Source: Neocallimastix lanati (nom. inval.) (Eukaryota; Neocallimastigomycota; Neocallimastigomycetes; Neocallimastigales; Neocallimastigaceae). From it: a stretch of DNA of 47,500 nt. Each line of letters starts with the position of its first letter. Positions within the stretch are counted from its first letter, which is position 1. A program made the translations under genes and the position numbers. The notes beneath the pieces are model-generated. The model made no database searches, was not told where the DNA came from, and was given only the letters and a program-made list of their open reading frames with translations. Of this stretch, positions 1 through 13,530 are shown one piece after another. The stretch is taken from assembly GCA_016946835.1 (NCBI GenBank), contig JACVTC010000209.1:50001-97500 (forward strand), read 5' to 3'.

Positions 1-2312
1 TTTTTTTTCTTTATTTCTTTTTTTTTATATTTTTTTTTTCCTTTATTTTAAAAAAATTTTTTTTAAAACAATTATTAATTAATCTTCATTAATAAATAAA
101 GATAATTATTTTAACCAATAATTTATCACTTTTAATTAACTTTTTAAATTTTAACTTTTTTTTTTTATTTATTTCAAAAAAATAATTATTGATTTATTCT
201 TCCATTATAATTATTTTTATCATCATTATCACAGTCATCATTACTAGTTATTAAATGTATTATAAATATTATTATTAAATGGCAATATCATTATTTTAAT
301 ATTAATTATTAATATAATAATTATTAATATTATTATTTTTATCATAAATCTTATTAATGTTTAATCACTATTATTCTTTTTAATTCTATTAACAATTATT
401 ATTAATAATATAATTATTTTCATAATTATTTAATTTTTTTTTCCTTATTATTAATAATTTATCTTTTTTACATTATTTTTTATTTTTTTTCTGATCTTAA
501 AATAATAATATATATATTATATTTTATTATTTTATATTTTATTATTTTATATTTTATTATTTAATATTTTATATTTTATATTTAATATTTTATATTTCAT
601 ATTTAATATTTTATTTATATTTTATATTTTATATTTTATATATTTTATATTTTATATTTTAATATTTTTATATTTTAATATTTTAATATTTTATATTTTT
701 TAAAAAAAAAAAAAATGGACTAAAAAATTTAATAATTAAAGTTTGACTTTAATTAAAAATATAATAAAAAATTAAATTAAAATTTGAAATGATGAGATGT
801 TAAAAAAAAAAAAAAAAAAAATTAAAATTAATTAAATTCCTTATTTAGTTTTTAATTAAAGATTTAAATATTAAAGAAATAAAAGATTTATATAAAATAA
901 AAAATATATTTATATATATATATAGAAGATGTATAAAAAAAGATGAAAAAATATATATATAAAATATTAAATATCTATTTAATAAATAAATAAATATAAT
1001 ATAATATATTACTTTTAAGAAAATAAAAAAAAGTAATAATAAATAATAATAAAATATTAAAAGTTTTTATTATTATTCTCTCCTTTTTTTTTTTTTTATG
1101 ACAATTTTATCTCTTTTTAAATTGATTAAAATCTTTTATTTTTCATAAAATAAAAATATTTAATATAATATATTTAATATAATATATATTTAAATCAATT
1201 TTTATATATTTTTATTTTATTATTATCATAACATGATATTTAATTTCATAAAAAAATAAAAACTATAACTATATAATATTAAGTTAATAATATAAAAGTA
1301 TTAATTCTATATATTAATATTAATAAATAAAAAATAAAAACCTTTCATTTTTTTTTTTTTATAGAAATTTTCAATATTAAATGAAAATTTAAATTAATCA
1401 TCCATAAATTGATATATATCATTAAAATAAAATGTAATAACTAAAGAGTATATAAAAAAAATTCCTATTAATAATGACCTTTTAAATATTATCAAATAAT
1501 ATATGTATTAATTCTATTAATTATTAATAATACATAAGTTTATTATATAATTTATTTATTATCAAAATCTTGAAGTAAACATTTTTTTTACAAATTTTTT
1601 AAAAAAAAATAATAATAATAGTAAAATTACTGATCCTATGAATATAAAAAAAAAAAAAAAAAAAAAAAAAGATGACTTCATAGAAGTTATTTAGTAAATT
1701 AAAAAAAAAATAAAAAATAGTAATTGAAATTCAGCAATATTTAATAATAAATAACAATATTATTATTATTTTTAAATAGATTTTTAAATATATATATTAT
1801 ATACTTATTCATTATTAATATTTATTACTTTTATTAGATCATATTCATTTTTTAGAATATTAAATAAATTATTTTCATTTTTGGATTAATAATAATATAA
1901 AATAAAGTTTCAATATAAGTTTATTAATATGATTTATTTTTTTTTTTTCTTCATTTTTTGTTTGAATCATTTAATAAGAAATAGTAATTAAAAAATTTTA
2001 ATTAAATATTTTTCTACAAAAGTACTTTATTATAATAATTTAAAATTAAAAATAAAATAAAATAAAATAAAATAAAATAAAATAAAATAAAATAAAATAA
2101 AATAAAATATATATTAAATATAATAAAATAAAATAAAATAAAAATATGAATTTAGTAATATGAAATAAATGATTGAAATATGTTTACAAAAAAAAAAAAA
2201 AAAAAAAGGAAATTAAAATAACAAAAAATAGTAATTGTTGCTTAACATATGTATTATTTAAAAATTTCCAATATTATATTTAAAAAAAAAAAAAATTAAA
2301 GTCATAACTAAA

Positions 2313-2343
<31 letters not shown>

Positions 2344-2637
2344 ATTTTCTTATTTTTTATTAATTTTAATTATTAATTTTAATTATTAATTTTAATTATT
2401 AATTTTAATTTTAATTTTTTAAATTTTTTAATTTTTTAGTTTTATATAAAAATTAAATCATTTTCTAATTTTTTTTTTTTTTAAATTTTTTTTTTCAGTT
2501 TTTATTTTATTAATATTATCAAAAAGAAAAAGTATAAAAGAAAAAGGTTTTTTTTTATTAAATTGGAAACAGAATTTAAGAAAAAAAATTATATATAAAA
2601 AATATATATATATATATAAATAAAGTAAAAAAAAAAA
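1..2637. other. A/T-only intergenic region, no gene seen
   Basis: I see no coding exon on either strand. The stretch is nearly pure A/T with poly(T), poly(A) and short tandem runs: TTTTATAT-type repeats around 500-700, and an AAAAT pentanucleotide array at about 2048-2108 with a short second block near 2126-2142. The last few hundred bases must hold the promoter of the gene starting at 2638, but I cannot single out an element from the background. Confidence 0.7.
2048..2108. repeat. (AAAAT)n pentanucleotide array
   Basis: About twelve uninterrupted copies of AAAAT, followed after a short TATATATT break by a few more copies near 2126-2142. It lies in the intergenic region upstream of the small gene at 2638. 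Confidence 0.85.
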
Positions 2638-3174
2638 ATGTCATCTCGTGGAAGCTACAGTAGTGGTTATTACTCTAATGGAGCATTCTTCTTAAATAGA
2701 AATGCCCCAATAATTTCTAATGGCAATAGTCAACGTAACTATCAAAAACCAACGACAATTTACAGGTAAGTCATTAAAGATGAAAAAAAAGAAAGTTAAT
2801 TTTTTTTTTAAAGAAGTTTATATAGAAGAAGAGAAGCTATAATAGAAATTAGTTTTAAAAAAAATAAAACAAAAAATAAAAAAAATAAAAAATGAAATAA
2901 AATAAAATAAAAATTATATAAATAATTTAAATATAAATATAAATAAAATATCAATATATATATACATATTCATAATATTTTTAATTATTTATTTTTTTTT
3001 TTAAAAAAAAAAATTTATTTATTCATGTTAACCCTACCATCACCTTTAATTTTAACCTGTTAAAATATAAAAAAAAAAAAAAATTAAATTCCCATTATAT
3101 ATTACTATCCTATATCTATATAACATATATTTATATTTTCATATATTTATATATATTTTATATTACAAAAAAAA

Positions 3175-3209
<35 letters not shown>

Positions 3210-3349
3210 TTGGAATAAACTATAGTGAACCATTTGGTTCAAACACTGGTAGTTTATACAGAAGTTCTTATGGAACCTACATTAATACCTGCAATGGTAG
3301 TTACAGATATGTTGGTCCAAAGTTGAGAAACCAACAAAATCAAGTTTAA
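2638..3349 (+). CDS. Small Gly/Ser/Tyr/Asn-rich hypothetical protein, 2 exons
   Basis: I do not recognise this gene. Exon 1 is 2638-2765 and exon 2 is 3226-3349; the 460-bp intron starts GTAAGT and ends TATAG. The exons contribute 128 and 124 nt and join in phase to give 83 residues ending in TAA. The ATG is the first in the open frame and follows an A-rich leader. The product starts MSSRGSYSSGYYSNG, has no hydrophobic segment, signal peptide or Asn homopolymer, and is rich in Gly, Ser, Tyr, Asn and Arg, with one Cys. A short conserved-looking C-terminal half contains several Tyr/Gly/Ser pairs. Exon base composition is clearly richer in G+C than the flanks, which supports coding. It could be a low-complexity structural or RNA-associated peptide, but no function can be assigned. 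Confidence 0.62.
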
Positions 3350-3652
3350 ATATATATATATATATATGAAAGAAAATTTATATATAAATATATGATATAT
3401 ATATATAGCAAGAAAGAAAGAAATAAGAAAGAATAATAAAAATAATAATACTAATATATTTATATAAAATGTATATTAAAAATATCTATTATCTTAACTA
3501 GAACCTACTCTAGAATAAAATAAAAAAAATTAAAAAAAAATAAAATAAAATAACCCTCATTTATTAACTATTTAAATAGATATGCATATGTATGAACTTT
3601 ATTTAATATTTAAATTTAAAAATTTAAGATAAAATAATAAAAAAAAAAAAAA

Positions 3653-3699
<47 letters not shown>

Positions 3700-4777
3700 G
3701 AGGTTTATGAACAGGAGTGAAGAATAATTTTAAATTATAGTAAATAATGTTATAGAAAATTTGATGTTCATAACCTTTTTTTTTTTATTATTATTTTTTA
3801 TTTTTAATTTTTTATTTATCAAAAATAAAAAATATTATAAAGTTAAGGATGTTTATTTTTTTTTTTTTTTTTTTATTATTATTACCTCCCCAAATACTAT
3901 GATTATTTAAGCAATATATATATATGTATATATTGAATAATTCGAAAAAAACAAATAATTTATAAAACATGAAAATATATATAATAACAAAGAGAAAAAG
4001 AATAAAAATATGTGAATAATAATATATATATATTGTTATATAAATTAATATATATATCTATAATTAAAGTTATAAATAATTATAATTGTATAGTTTATTT
4101 TTATTTTATTTTATATCTTATTTTATTTTATATATTATTATTTTTATTTATTTAAATTTCAAATATAGAAAAGAAAAAGAAAAAATATAGGTTATTCGTT
4201 GATAAAATATATAATATATTTATAATCAAAAAAAAAAAATTTTTATGTATATAATATAAATTATATATATATATCTATAAATATAAATAAGTAAATTTAT
4301 TTTATGAATTATATATTAATATTATTTCTATTATGGTGTACTTTATAAAAAAAATAAAATAAAATAAAATAAAATCTAATAATAAAAAAGAAAAAATATA
4401 TATATAAATTAAAAATACTATTAATAAATTCGTATAATTTTTTTGTTTCTTTCTTTCTTTCTTTATTTATTTATTATTTTTTATTCAAACTCTAGATCTA
4501 ACAAGACAATTATTTTTTTCATTAAATCAAATTTTTTATATTCCTTTTAGGAATTTATTGGTTTCCTTTTTTTTTTTTTTTTAGAATAATTTTAAAGTTT
4601 AAAAAAATATATATATATATATATACTTTATATAGATGATTAACTAACCAACTTTTTTTTTTTTTTTTTTTTTTTGATATATTTTTGACACCATACATAT
4701 ATATATATATAAAAAGATACACCGTACATATATAATATATAATTGCTGTAAGCTAATATTTATTAAACCCTTTTAAG

Positions 4778-4818
<41 letters not shown>

Positions 4819-5662
4819 ATTACGTAAGACTTTTTTAACTTCAACTAAATTAAAATATCACTTTTAAAAATATCTAAATATCTCTATTCATCCATCTATT
4901 TATACTAACTATTATATAATGATAAAGAGTAATTTTTAATTTATTATTACCATTTCATGAAAAAAAAAAAAATTTTTTTTTTTTTTGTTTAGTTAATATT
5001 ACTCATTAGTCAATACCAGTTTATTTTTTATAATGTAAAATGTTTTTTTTTTTTTTTTTAACTTATTTTATTAACTTTTTTTTCTTATTTATTTATTTAT
5101 TTATTTATTACTTTTGTTATTATGATGAACTTTTTTTTTTCTTATATTTATTTATTTATTTATTTATTTTTTAACTTATTTAATTATATTTAATTGTTTA
5201 TAATGGTTTATTTTTATTTTATATTTTTATAATATTGTCTGATAATATTTATTTGATTTATAACGAAAAAAAAATAAAAAATAAAAAATAAAAAATAAAA
5301 ATAAAAATATAAAAAAAAAAAATAAATAACTACTATAAAATGATATTATGTATGATGTTGAAATAAAAAGTTTTTGTAAAAAAAAAAAAAAAAAAAAAAA
5401 TTGTCAAAATTTTTAAAAAAAAGTTAACAATATATATATGATATACGTATAGATATAATAGATTTATTATTATGATGGATCAATATTTTTTTTCATATAT
5501 ATATTATATATATATATTTTATTTTATATTATATTATTTAAATTATTTAATAAAATGATGTTATTTATTTTTTTTATTTTTATTGTATTTTATTTTATTT
5601 TATTATAAAATGTATAATAAAGTATAGTAAAGTTATTTAAGCTGAATTAATTTTGATTAAAA

Positions 5663-5704
<42 letters not shown>

Positions 5705-5929
5705 AAAAGAAAAAATTATAATTTTTTAAATATTTTTTTTTTTTTTTATGTTTAAAATTTATTTGTTGTTTTTGTGTTTTAATATATAAATTTTATTGGT
5801 CATTAATAATTATTGCTATGTTTTTTTTTTTCTGTCTTATTGATCTTTTTTTTTTTTTTTTTGTTTTTGTTTTTGTTATTGCATTAGTCAAATTTAAATA
5901 ATTATATAGGTATATATATAGATTATTGC

Positions 5930-5969
<40 letters not shown>

Positions 5970-6103
5970 TTAAATATAGATATATATATATATATTTTTT
6001 TATTATTGTTGCTTTTTTTTGTTTTTTTATGTTTTAGTTTTTTAATGTTTTGGTTTTTCAATGTTTTTTTTTTCTTTTTCGATGTTATTTTTTTTTTTTT
6101 TAA
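3350..6103. other. A/T-only intergenic region with homopolymers
   Basis: No exon is visible. This spacer lies between the small plus-strand gene and the 3' end of the lipase gene (convergent). It holds a poly(A)-G-poly(T) element at 3639-3696, poly(A) runs at 4785-4817 and about 5668-5702, several poly(T) runs and an (ATT)n run near 5934-5967. These are the only structures I can describe. Confidence 0.65.
3639..3696. repeat. Poly(A)15-G-poly(T)42 inverted homopolymer
   Basis: Fifteen A residues, a single G, then forty-two T residues, about 290 bp downstream of the stop codon of the small gene. The two halves are complementary, so either strand could fold into an A:T hairpin. Confidence 0.8.
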
Positions 6104-6437
6104 TTAAATTGAATTTTTAAAAACTGCTTTCTCCAAAGCATTTAATAAAGTTTCATAATTTACTGGAGCATGATCGAAAAACATACATTTTGCAAAGGCA
6201 ACCTCTGAAAAATGTTCTTTGACATCATCACATCGTAAAAGAATAACCCGTTTCATGGTATCATTTTTATTGGGAAGGGTGGAAGGAGTTCTCGAATAAT
6301 ATTTTGAGGATTTCTTAGTAGTCGTATGAGGTGAGGTATAGAGACGTCCTTGTTTATTATCTTCAAATCCTTGATGATGAATGAGATCATGATGATTTTG
6401 ATTATGATCTTGATATTGATCTAGATTTTGATAATAC

Positions 6438-6477
<40 letters not shown>

Positions 6478-8112
6478 CATAATTATTATAATTGAAATCT
6501 TTAAATTGGACTGCAGCTTTTTTCATTTGTTCTATTCTTCTTTTCCTATTTTCATCAGTGACATTTAATTCTAAGATTTCTTCATCGTCATCAATATCTT
6601 CAAAGGAAATTTCTTCTATTGAATTTATATTCATTTCTAAAGATTCTTCATTCGATAATGATGATGATGATGATAAGTTAATATCTTCTAATAAATTTAA
6701 TCTTTTCTCTGATATAGGAATCATTTTTACCTGTAATTTATTTCCTTCATGATCATCATTTTTTTCTTCCTTTTCTTTTTCTTCTTCTATTTCTACTTCT
6801 TCCCTTATCTTTTCTTTATTATTATCAAAAGGTTGATCGGAAGGAGTAATAGATGTCATCGGAATATCAATCATCTTTTCAGTATCCTCTTCCTCATCAT
6901 CATCCGTAGTAGTAATGATAGTATCATTATCATCTTCATCTTCATCATTTTCTTCTAGTATAGGTTTTTCATACACTGGACTTGTAGGATTATGATTATG
7001 AATGGAATCTATGATCATATCAACATAAGCTAAATTATGATTACTTGAAGAACTTAAACTTCTTATATGTTTTTTAATAGTCATGGTATCATTAGTAGTA
7101 GTAGTAGTAGTAGTAGTAGAAGTAGTACCAGTACCACTACTATGATTTCTTTTTTGATTAGAGTTTGTACCATTATCGTGATCATGATTATCAATATCAA
7201 TATTATGAATAAATAAATCTTCTATATTTCCAGGATTAAGAGACATTTCCATTTCAGATAAATTATTAATATCATAATTAGATTGTTCCATCACTGGAAC
7301 ATCTGTAGTTTCCACAATATAAACTACCCCTGGAGGAACTAATTTTTCAGTATTCATATGTTTTTTAAGATGAAGGAATTTATCCCAGAACCAATTTAAT
7401 TCCTTATCCGAATTTGATTTATTGAAAGTAGCAAGAGATCGTGAAAATATTTCCTCAGCAAGACCATGATTCTTTTCATTCAAGAGTTCATCTGCACAAT
7501 TTCTTAAATCGGTTAAAATGCCTATCGAAAGTCTGGGAATGATATCATAATGATTAACAACCGTAGTCATAAACATTCTACAATGTTTAGCTAAACTCTC
7601 TTCCATACAACTTGGAGTACCATAGGAATAGACATGAAGTGGTCGATTTGGAGGTAATTTTGAATTGACACCAGTAACATACGGTTTTTCTGGATCCGTC
7701 CAAAGTAAACCCAACATAGAGGCTACACCACCTCCTAAACTATGACCACATAAAACTAAACCATAATCTGGATAATCATTCAAGGCAACTCTAACAATAT
7801 TATGAATCACGGAATTAGGTTGAGAAATAATTTTTGCTGATTGATAAATACCATTATGAACATGATATTCTTTATTATTATAAGTGATGGTAATATAATC
7901 AAATTGTAAATCGATAATAAAATCATAAAAACCTAATGTTCCTCGGAGACTAACAATAACTTTAATAAAAGATTTTTTTTTTATTATTATTTTTTTATTA
8001 TTATATTAGAGATTATGATAGCATTTAAAATTAATATAATATTTTATTATTATTATTATTATTATTATATTAAAGATGATGATATAACATTTAAAATTAA
8101 TATAGAAAATAA

Positions 8113-8170
<58 letters not shown>

Positions 8171-9787
8171 GTAATAATAAAAACTTACTTGCTTTCATAT
8201 CATGATCTACGGATATAATATGGGCAATATTATTGGTGGTCGAGGTAGTTTTAGAGGAATAGGAAGAATATAAAATATTTTCTAATGGGGTATTCGTATG
8301 TATTGAAAAAGCGTAGTCATTTGGATGTAAATAGGTATCTACTGTGGTGGTGGTACGCATTTCACCAATATCTAAAAAACGCATGAAATGTCTTCCATAA
8401 ACACCACTAGCGAATTTTATAAATCTATTACAAAAAAAAAAAATCAAAACATAATAGTAATTGATATAATAATAGTTATAGTTATAGTTATAATAGTAAT
8501 CAAAATAGTTATAATAATAATAATATAATAATAATAATAGAAATAGTTAATAGTTATTATAATAATTAATATTTAATATTCAATATTTAACATTTTGAAA
8601 AAATTATAATAATTTAAAATATATATATATATCAATAAAAAAAGCATATATTCTTTATTAATTGAATTTATAAAACTATTAATCATTCGTCTATATTTTT
8701 TACAGATATATATATATATATCAACTATTTATAAAACAAATTAAAATAATAATGTAATACATAAATATATATACATAAGAAAAAAAAATTAATATTATTT
8801 ATTTTTATAATTACTTTGCAATATTTTTAACCAAGTGTTGTTTTGGATAGATATATTTTTCAGGATTGATCTCCTCTTTATCATTATTTAAGCTATTATC
8901 TGATGAGGATGTATCCATTTCATCCTGCGAACTAGCAAAATTTAATATTTCCGGATTTAATTTATTTGAAATTGAATTTGCAAACGTTGGTGAATAATTA
9001 TTCATATTATATAATGCTTCATCTAAGTATGATTTTTTAACTTCATCAGATTTAAGAGAAGATTTTGATTTTTTATTTTCATTTAATGACGATTTTGAAA
9101 GGGCTAATGTTGATAATAATAATTTTGTTGTATCATTTCTTTCTTTTTTAAGAGTTTCTTTATCATTATTTTCATTATTACTATTATTATTTTCATTATT
9201 TTTATTATCATTTTTTTTATTATTACTATTATTATTATTATTATTATTATTAAGAGCATTATCATCATCATTATTATTATTATCATTTGTACTATTCATA
9301 ATAGAAAAGAAATCTTCCTCTTCTGATTTTATAAGATTAAGAGGTACCGATTCCAGATAGGTATCTCCTTCATAAAGTAAAGTTAATTTTCTTTTTTTCA
9401 ATATTGTTTCATAAGTCATAATTTGTAAACATGCATAAGCTGTTATAGCTTTCACAAAATTAATTGAACGTAAACCTTTTTTAATAATATTTTTTTCATC
9501 TTTGACATAATTTCCAATCTCTGATTGAACTAAAGATAGTAATGCCGATATTTCACGAGAGGTTTCCGTTTTACCAAATACACTATCTAATACATTAAGG
9601 GCCTCCTCTGCCCACTATTTCATTAATTTTGTTAAATATTAATAAAATGATTATAATTCATTTATGTATATATATATATATAAAGATATAATATAATAAT
9701 TTAAAATAAATAATAATTTTTATATTTAAAGATTAATAAATATAATAAAATGATATAATATATACATTTAAAATAATAATAAAATAA

Positions 9788-9823
<36 letters not shown>

Positions 9824-11031
9824 GTTATGATATAATTTATATTTTAGAATATAATAAAATAGGCATATATATTATGATATAATTTATGTTTAGATATAAT
9901 AAATAATATTATTAATATAATATAGATTTAGAAAAAAAAAAAATATCATGATAATATAATATTTAAAGCACAATAAATTAATAATAGCATATTGATATTA
10001 ATATTGATAAAATATTATATTAACATTATAACATTGAATAAGCAATAATTTAATATATATGTTAATTAATTATATTAAAACTTGAAATAATTATAAATCA
10101 ATTTAATTAATATATTCATTTCAATGAATATTTTTTATTTTTATATTTTTTCGATTTTGTTATTTTTATTTTAGAAAAATTTAAAAATGGATAAAAATAT
10201 AAAAATAATATAATATATATATATATATTATTTAATATCTATACCTTAAATGTATATCTTAAACCTTTTTGAGCTAAATGAAAGGAGGTTAAAGTCATAA
10301 CTTCCGTTGCTGAAAAAGTATTATTTATAACGTTTATACCAAAATCTGTACAAGCATCTAATGCTTTTATAAAACTATTTGGATTTCTAAAAAAAAAAAA
10401 AAAAAAAAAATAAATATACCAACATTGTAGTAAATAATGTAATATATTAATATATATATAATAAAAAAAAAAAAAAAATAGATATTATAAAATATATAGT
10501 ATAATTTATTATATAAAAAAGATATATATAGAATATATAATACAAAATAAATTAATTTTTTAAATAAAAATTATAAATATTTTAATATTACTATATAGTT
10601 ATTATTCAATATTATTTTTTTATTATACAGTAAAAATTTATTTATATAAATAATACATAATTGATATATATATATAATATAAATATAAAAATTTCAATTT
10701 CAATTTACTCATTCTCCTCATCTCTATGTATAGATCTCGCTATTTTTATTGCACCTATAAAGAAATTACGACTTAAATCAAAAGAAGCATCTGTTCCCGC
10801 TTTTGCCAGTTCATAGAGTGTATCTACTACACTTGAAGCATTTCGAATAGTTAAACAAGAAGAAGTTGTCATTGTAGTAATTCTCGAAGCTAAAGCTGAA
10901 GGTAATAAACAAGGTCTTTCTTTATCCTTGTTCTGAACTATTAATGCTTTCTCATTATTATTATCCACTAAGGAATTCGAAATGTTTGTATCATCATTAA
11001 TTTTACCTTTGTCTTTCCTAAATAACATCAT
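6104..11031 (-). CDS. Class 3 lipase, sn1-specific diacylglycerol lipase type
   Basis: A serine lipase predicted to hydrolyse diacylglycerol. Exons on the minus strand are 11031-10709, 10386-10245, 9614-8815, 8424-8189 and 7959-6104; all phases agree, giving 3357 nt and about 1118 residues. The start is the first ATG of an ATGATG pair. Exons 4-5 rebuild the family core: a DH..KAIIVSLRGTL strand-and-loop motif across the fourth junction, the nucleophile elbow GHSLGGG (Ser about 574), NHYDIIPRL (Asp about 639), and a C-terminal FFDHAPVNYE (His about 1097). The spacing fits the Ser-Asp-His triad. No transmembrane helix is evident at the N-terminus, unlike animal DAGL-alpha and -beta, so it is probably cytosolic or peripheral. 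An Asn/Lys/Ser-rich disordered segment lies at about 257-384. A very acidic insert of about 340 residues (about 725-1068, with a poly-Asn run) separates the catalytic Asp from the His. Substrate preference is inferred from family resemblance only. Confidence 0.88.
8118..8168. repeat. (AAT)n triplet array in lipase intron 4
   Basis: About seventeen AAT units on the plus strand lie inside the 229-bp intron 7960-8188, close to its 5' splice site on the minus strand. Read in the gene's sense this is (ATT)n. Confidence 0.8.
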
Positions 11032-11805
11032 TTTTATTTTGTTGTTGTTATTAGTCTAATTTATTTTATTGCTTTTATATGTCAGATAATATTTGATAAT
11101 TTCGTTACAAAATTATTAGAGGATATAATGTTTGTTTGTTTGTTTTTTGTTTTTGGATATATATAAATATAGAAACTTATTTTAATATAAGATATATATT
11201 TTTTCTGCTTAATATAATACTTTTTTAAAGGGTTTTTTTTTTTTTATTTGAAGAAGTTATAACTTTTTTTATAACTTATTTTTTTTATTTTTTTTTTATA
11301 ATGTTGCCAGTTTTTTCTATTCTTTATTTAATTATTTTATTTTTATTTTTTAATTTAAAAGAGATATATTACTATATTATTATTATTTCAAAATTATGAA
11401 GTTTATAATATGATTTAATAATTATATAATATTAAATTATAAATATTTACTATTATAATTTAATTTTATTTTATAAGAATTATAATAAAAAAAAAAGTAT
11501 AATACTTCAATGGAGTTTTTTTATATAATTATTATAATTATTATAATTATTATTATTATTAAATAATAAATTCAATATTTGTACTACTGTTTTTATATTG
11601 AATTGAATTGCATTTCCTTATTTATTACTTCATTATTAATTCAATTGTTTTTTTTTTTTTTTTTTAATTTTTTTATAAAAAATATAAAAAGAAAAAGCAA
11701 TATAGAAAAGTTTTTTTTTTAAATTTTTTTTTTTTTTTTTTTTTTTGCCTATTATTCAATAAATTTTTTTTATATTAATATTTATCATTCAATAAATTAA
11801 TTATA

Positions 11806-12530
11806 ATTATAAATAAATAAATAAATAGGTCCATTATAAATAAATAATTTAATAATAAACAAATAAATAATACATAATTAAATAATAAATAATTGAATAA
11901 TAAATAATAAATAGTACAAGTGGAATAATAATAAAGAGTATTTATTAATGAATAATAATTAAATAATAAATAATAATAAATAATAAATAAATAATAAATA
12001 ATAAATAATATATAATAAATAATAAATAATAAATAATAAATAATATATAATAAATAATTGAATAATAAATAATAAATAATAAATAATAAATAATAAATAA
12101 TAAATAATAAATAATAAATAATTAAATAATAAATAATAAATATTAAATAATAAATATTAAATAATAAATAAATAAATAATTGAATAATTAAATAATAAAT
12201 AATTAAATAATAAATATTAAATAATTAATATTAAATAATAAATAAATAAATAATTGAATAATTAAATAATAAATAATTAAATAATAAATAATAAATAATA
12301 AATAATAAATAATAAATAATAATAATAAATAATAATAATAAATAATAAATAATAAATAATAAATAATAAATAATAAATAATAAATAATAAATAATAAATA
12401 ATAAATAATAAATAATAAATAATAAATAATAAATAATAAATAAATAAATAATAAATAATAAATAATTGAATAATAAATAATAAATAATAAATAATAAATA
12501 ATTGAATAATAAATAATAAATATTTTAATA
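11806..12530. repeat. AAATAAT heptanucleotide satellite-like array
   Basis: More than 700 bp dominated by the 7-mer AAATAAT, with the purest stretches at about 12065-12125 and 12290-12460. Variants such as AATTGAATAAT and AAATATT break the register. No coding potential. Confidence 0.85.
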
Positions 12531-13079
12531 ATTGAATAATTGATTAATTCATTATGATCATGATTTTATTAAATCAAAAACTTTTAAAATTTAAAATTGT
12601 AAAAATTTTTATACATATTTGATAATATATTAAATAAATATATGAATAAATATTAACTAAATAAAATTAAATGAAATATATATAAAATATAATTGAATGA
12701 ATGTATATTAAGTAAATGAATACATTTTTATTATGATTAAAATTTCCCCAAAGAATAAAAAGTTTCAAATTTTTATATACAAAATAAATGAATAAATAAA
12801 TTAATAATAAATAAATAAATAATAAATATATAAATAAAATTTATCTAAACATCATTTATTTTATACAAAATAAATATGAAATAAATAATAAATATATAAA
12901 TAAATGATAGTAAATAAATATTAATAAATATATAGATAGATAGATATTAAGTATGTTAAAGTATGTATATATTCTTAAAAATAAGAAGGAACAAATAAAT
13001 AATTGAATAAAAAATATGGCATTCATATTTATTTATTCATTCATCCATTTATTTATTTATTTATTCATTCATTCATTTC

Positions 13080-13110
<31 letters not shown>

Positions 13111-13467
13111 TTAATTCCTTTTTTTTTAAAACTTTATCCATCTAATAATATATATAATATAAATAAACAATTAATTGTAGTATATTACATATATATATAA
13201 TTTAATTAATAAAATTAAATTATAATATATAATTTTTAATTAATAAAGTGCTAACCAAACTTTATATTAAATATTTATATATCTTTTTACTATTGTTCAA
13301 ATATATTGATAATACATTGATAATATACAATTGTATTTATTTACATCTATTTATTTATAATATTAATATCCATATATTTCAATATTTAAATTAATATTTA
13401 TATTATACAAATGTTTTATTTCAATATAAATGGTAAACATAAATATATGTATTGATACACTTTTATT

Positions 13468-13530
13468 TATGTGTAAATAAATAATACACATATGACAACC
13501 ACATGTTTATTGTGACTTCTGTGGCAAGAA
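13468..13530. other. Less AT-biased patch with two inverted repeats
   Basis: TATGTGTA (13468-13475) and TACACATA (13485-13492) form a perfect 8-bp inverted repeat with a 9-nt loop. CCACA (13499-13503) and TGTGG (13520-13524) form a second, 5-bp pair. The patch has noticeably more G and C than the surrounding desert and has no open frame. It could be a structured RNA, a regulatory element, or chance. Confidence 0.3.

Noticed and set aside
11806-12530. CRISPR array or telomere
   Set aside because: There are no spacers between repeats and the unit is a simple A/T heptamer inside a gene-bearing region.
13003-13200. Small gene on the plus strand
   Set aside because: The frame comes from TTTA/TTCA tetranucleotide repeats and has no exon-like composition.
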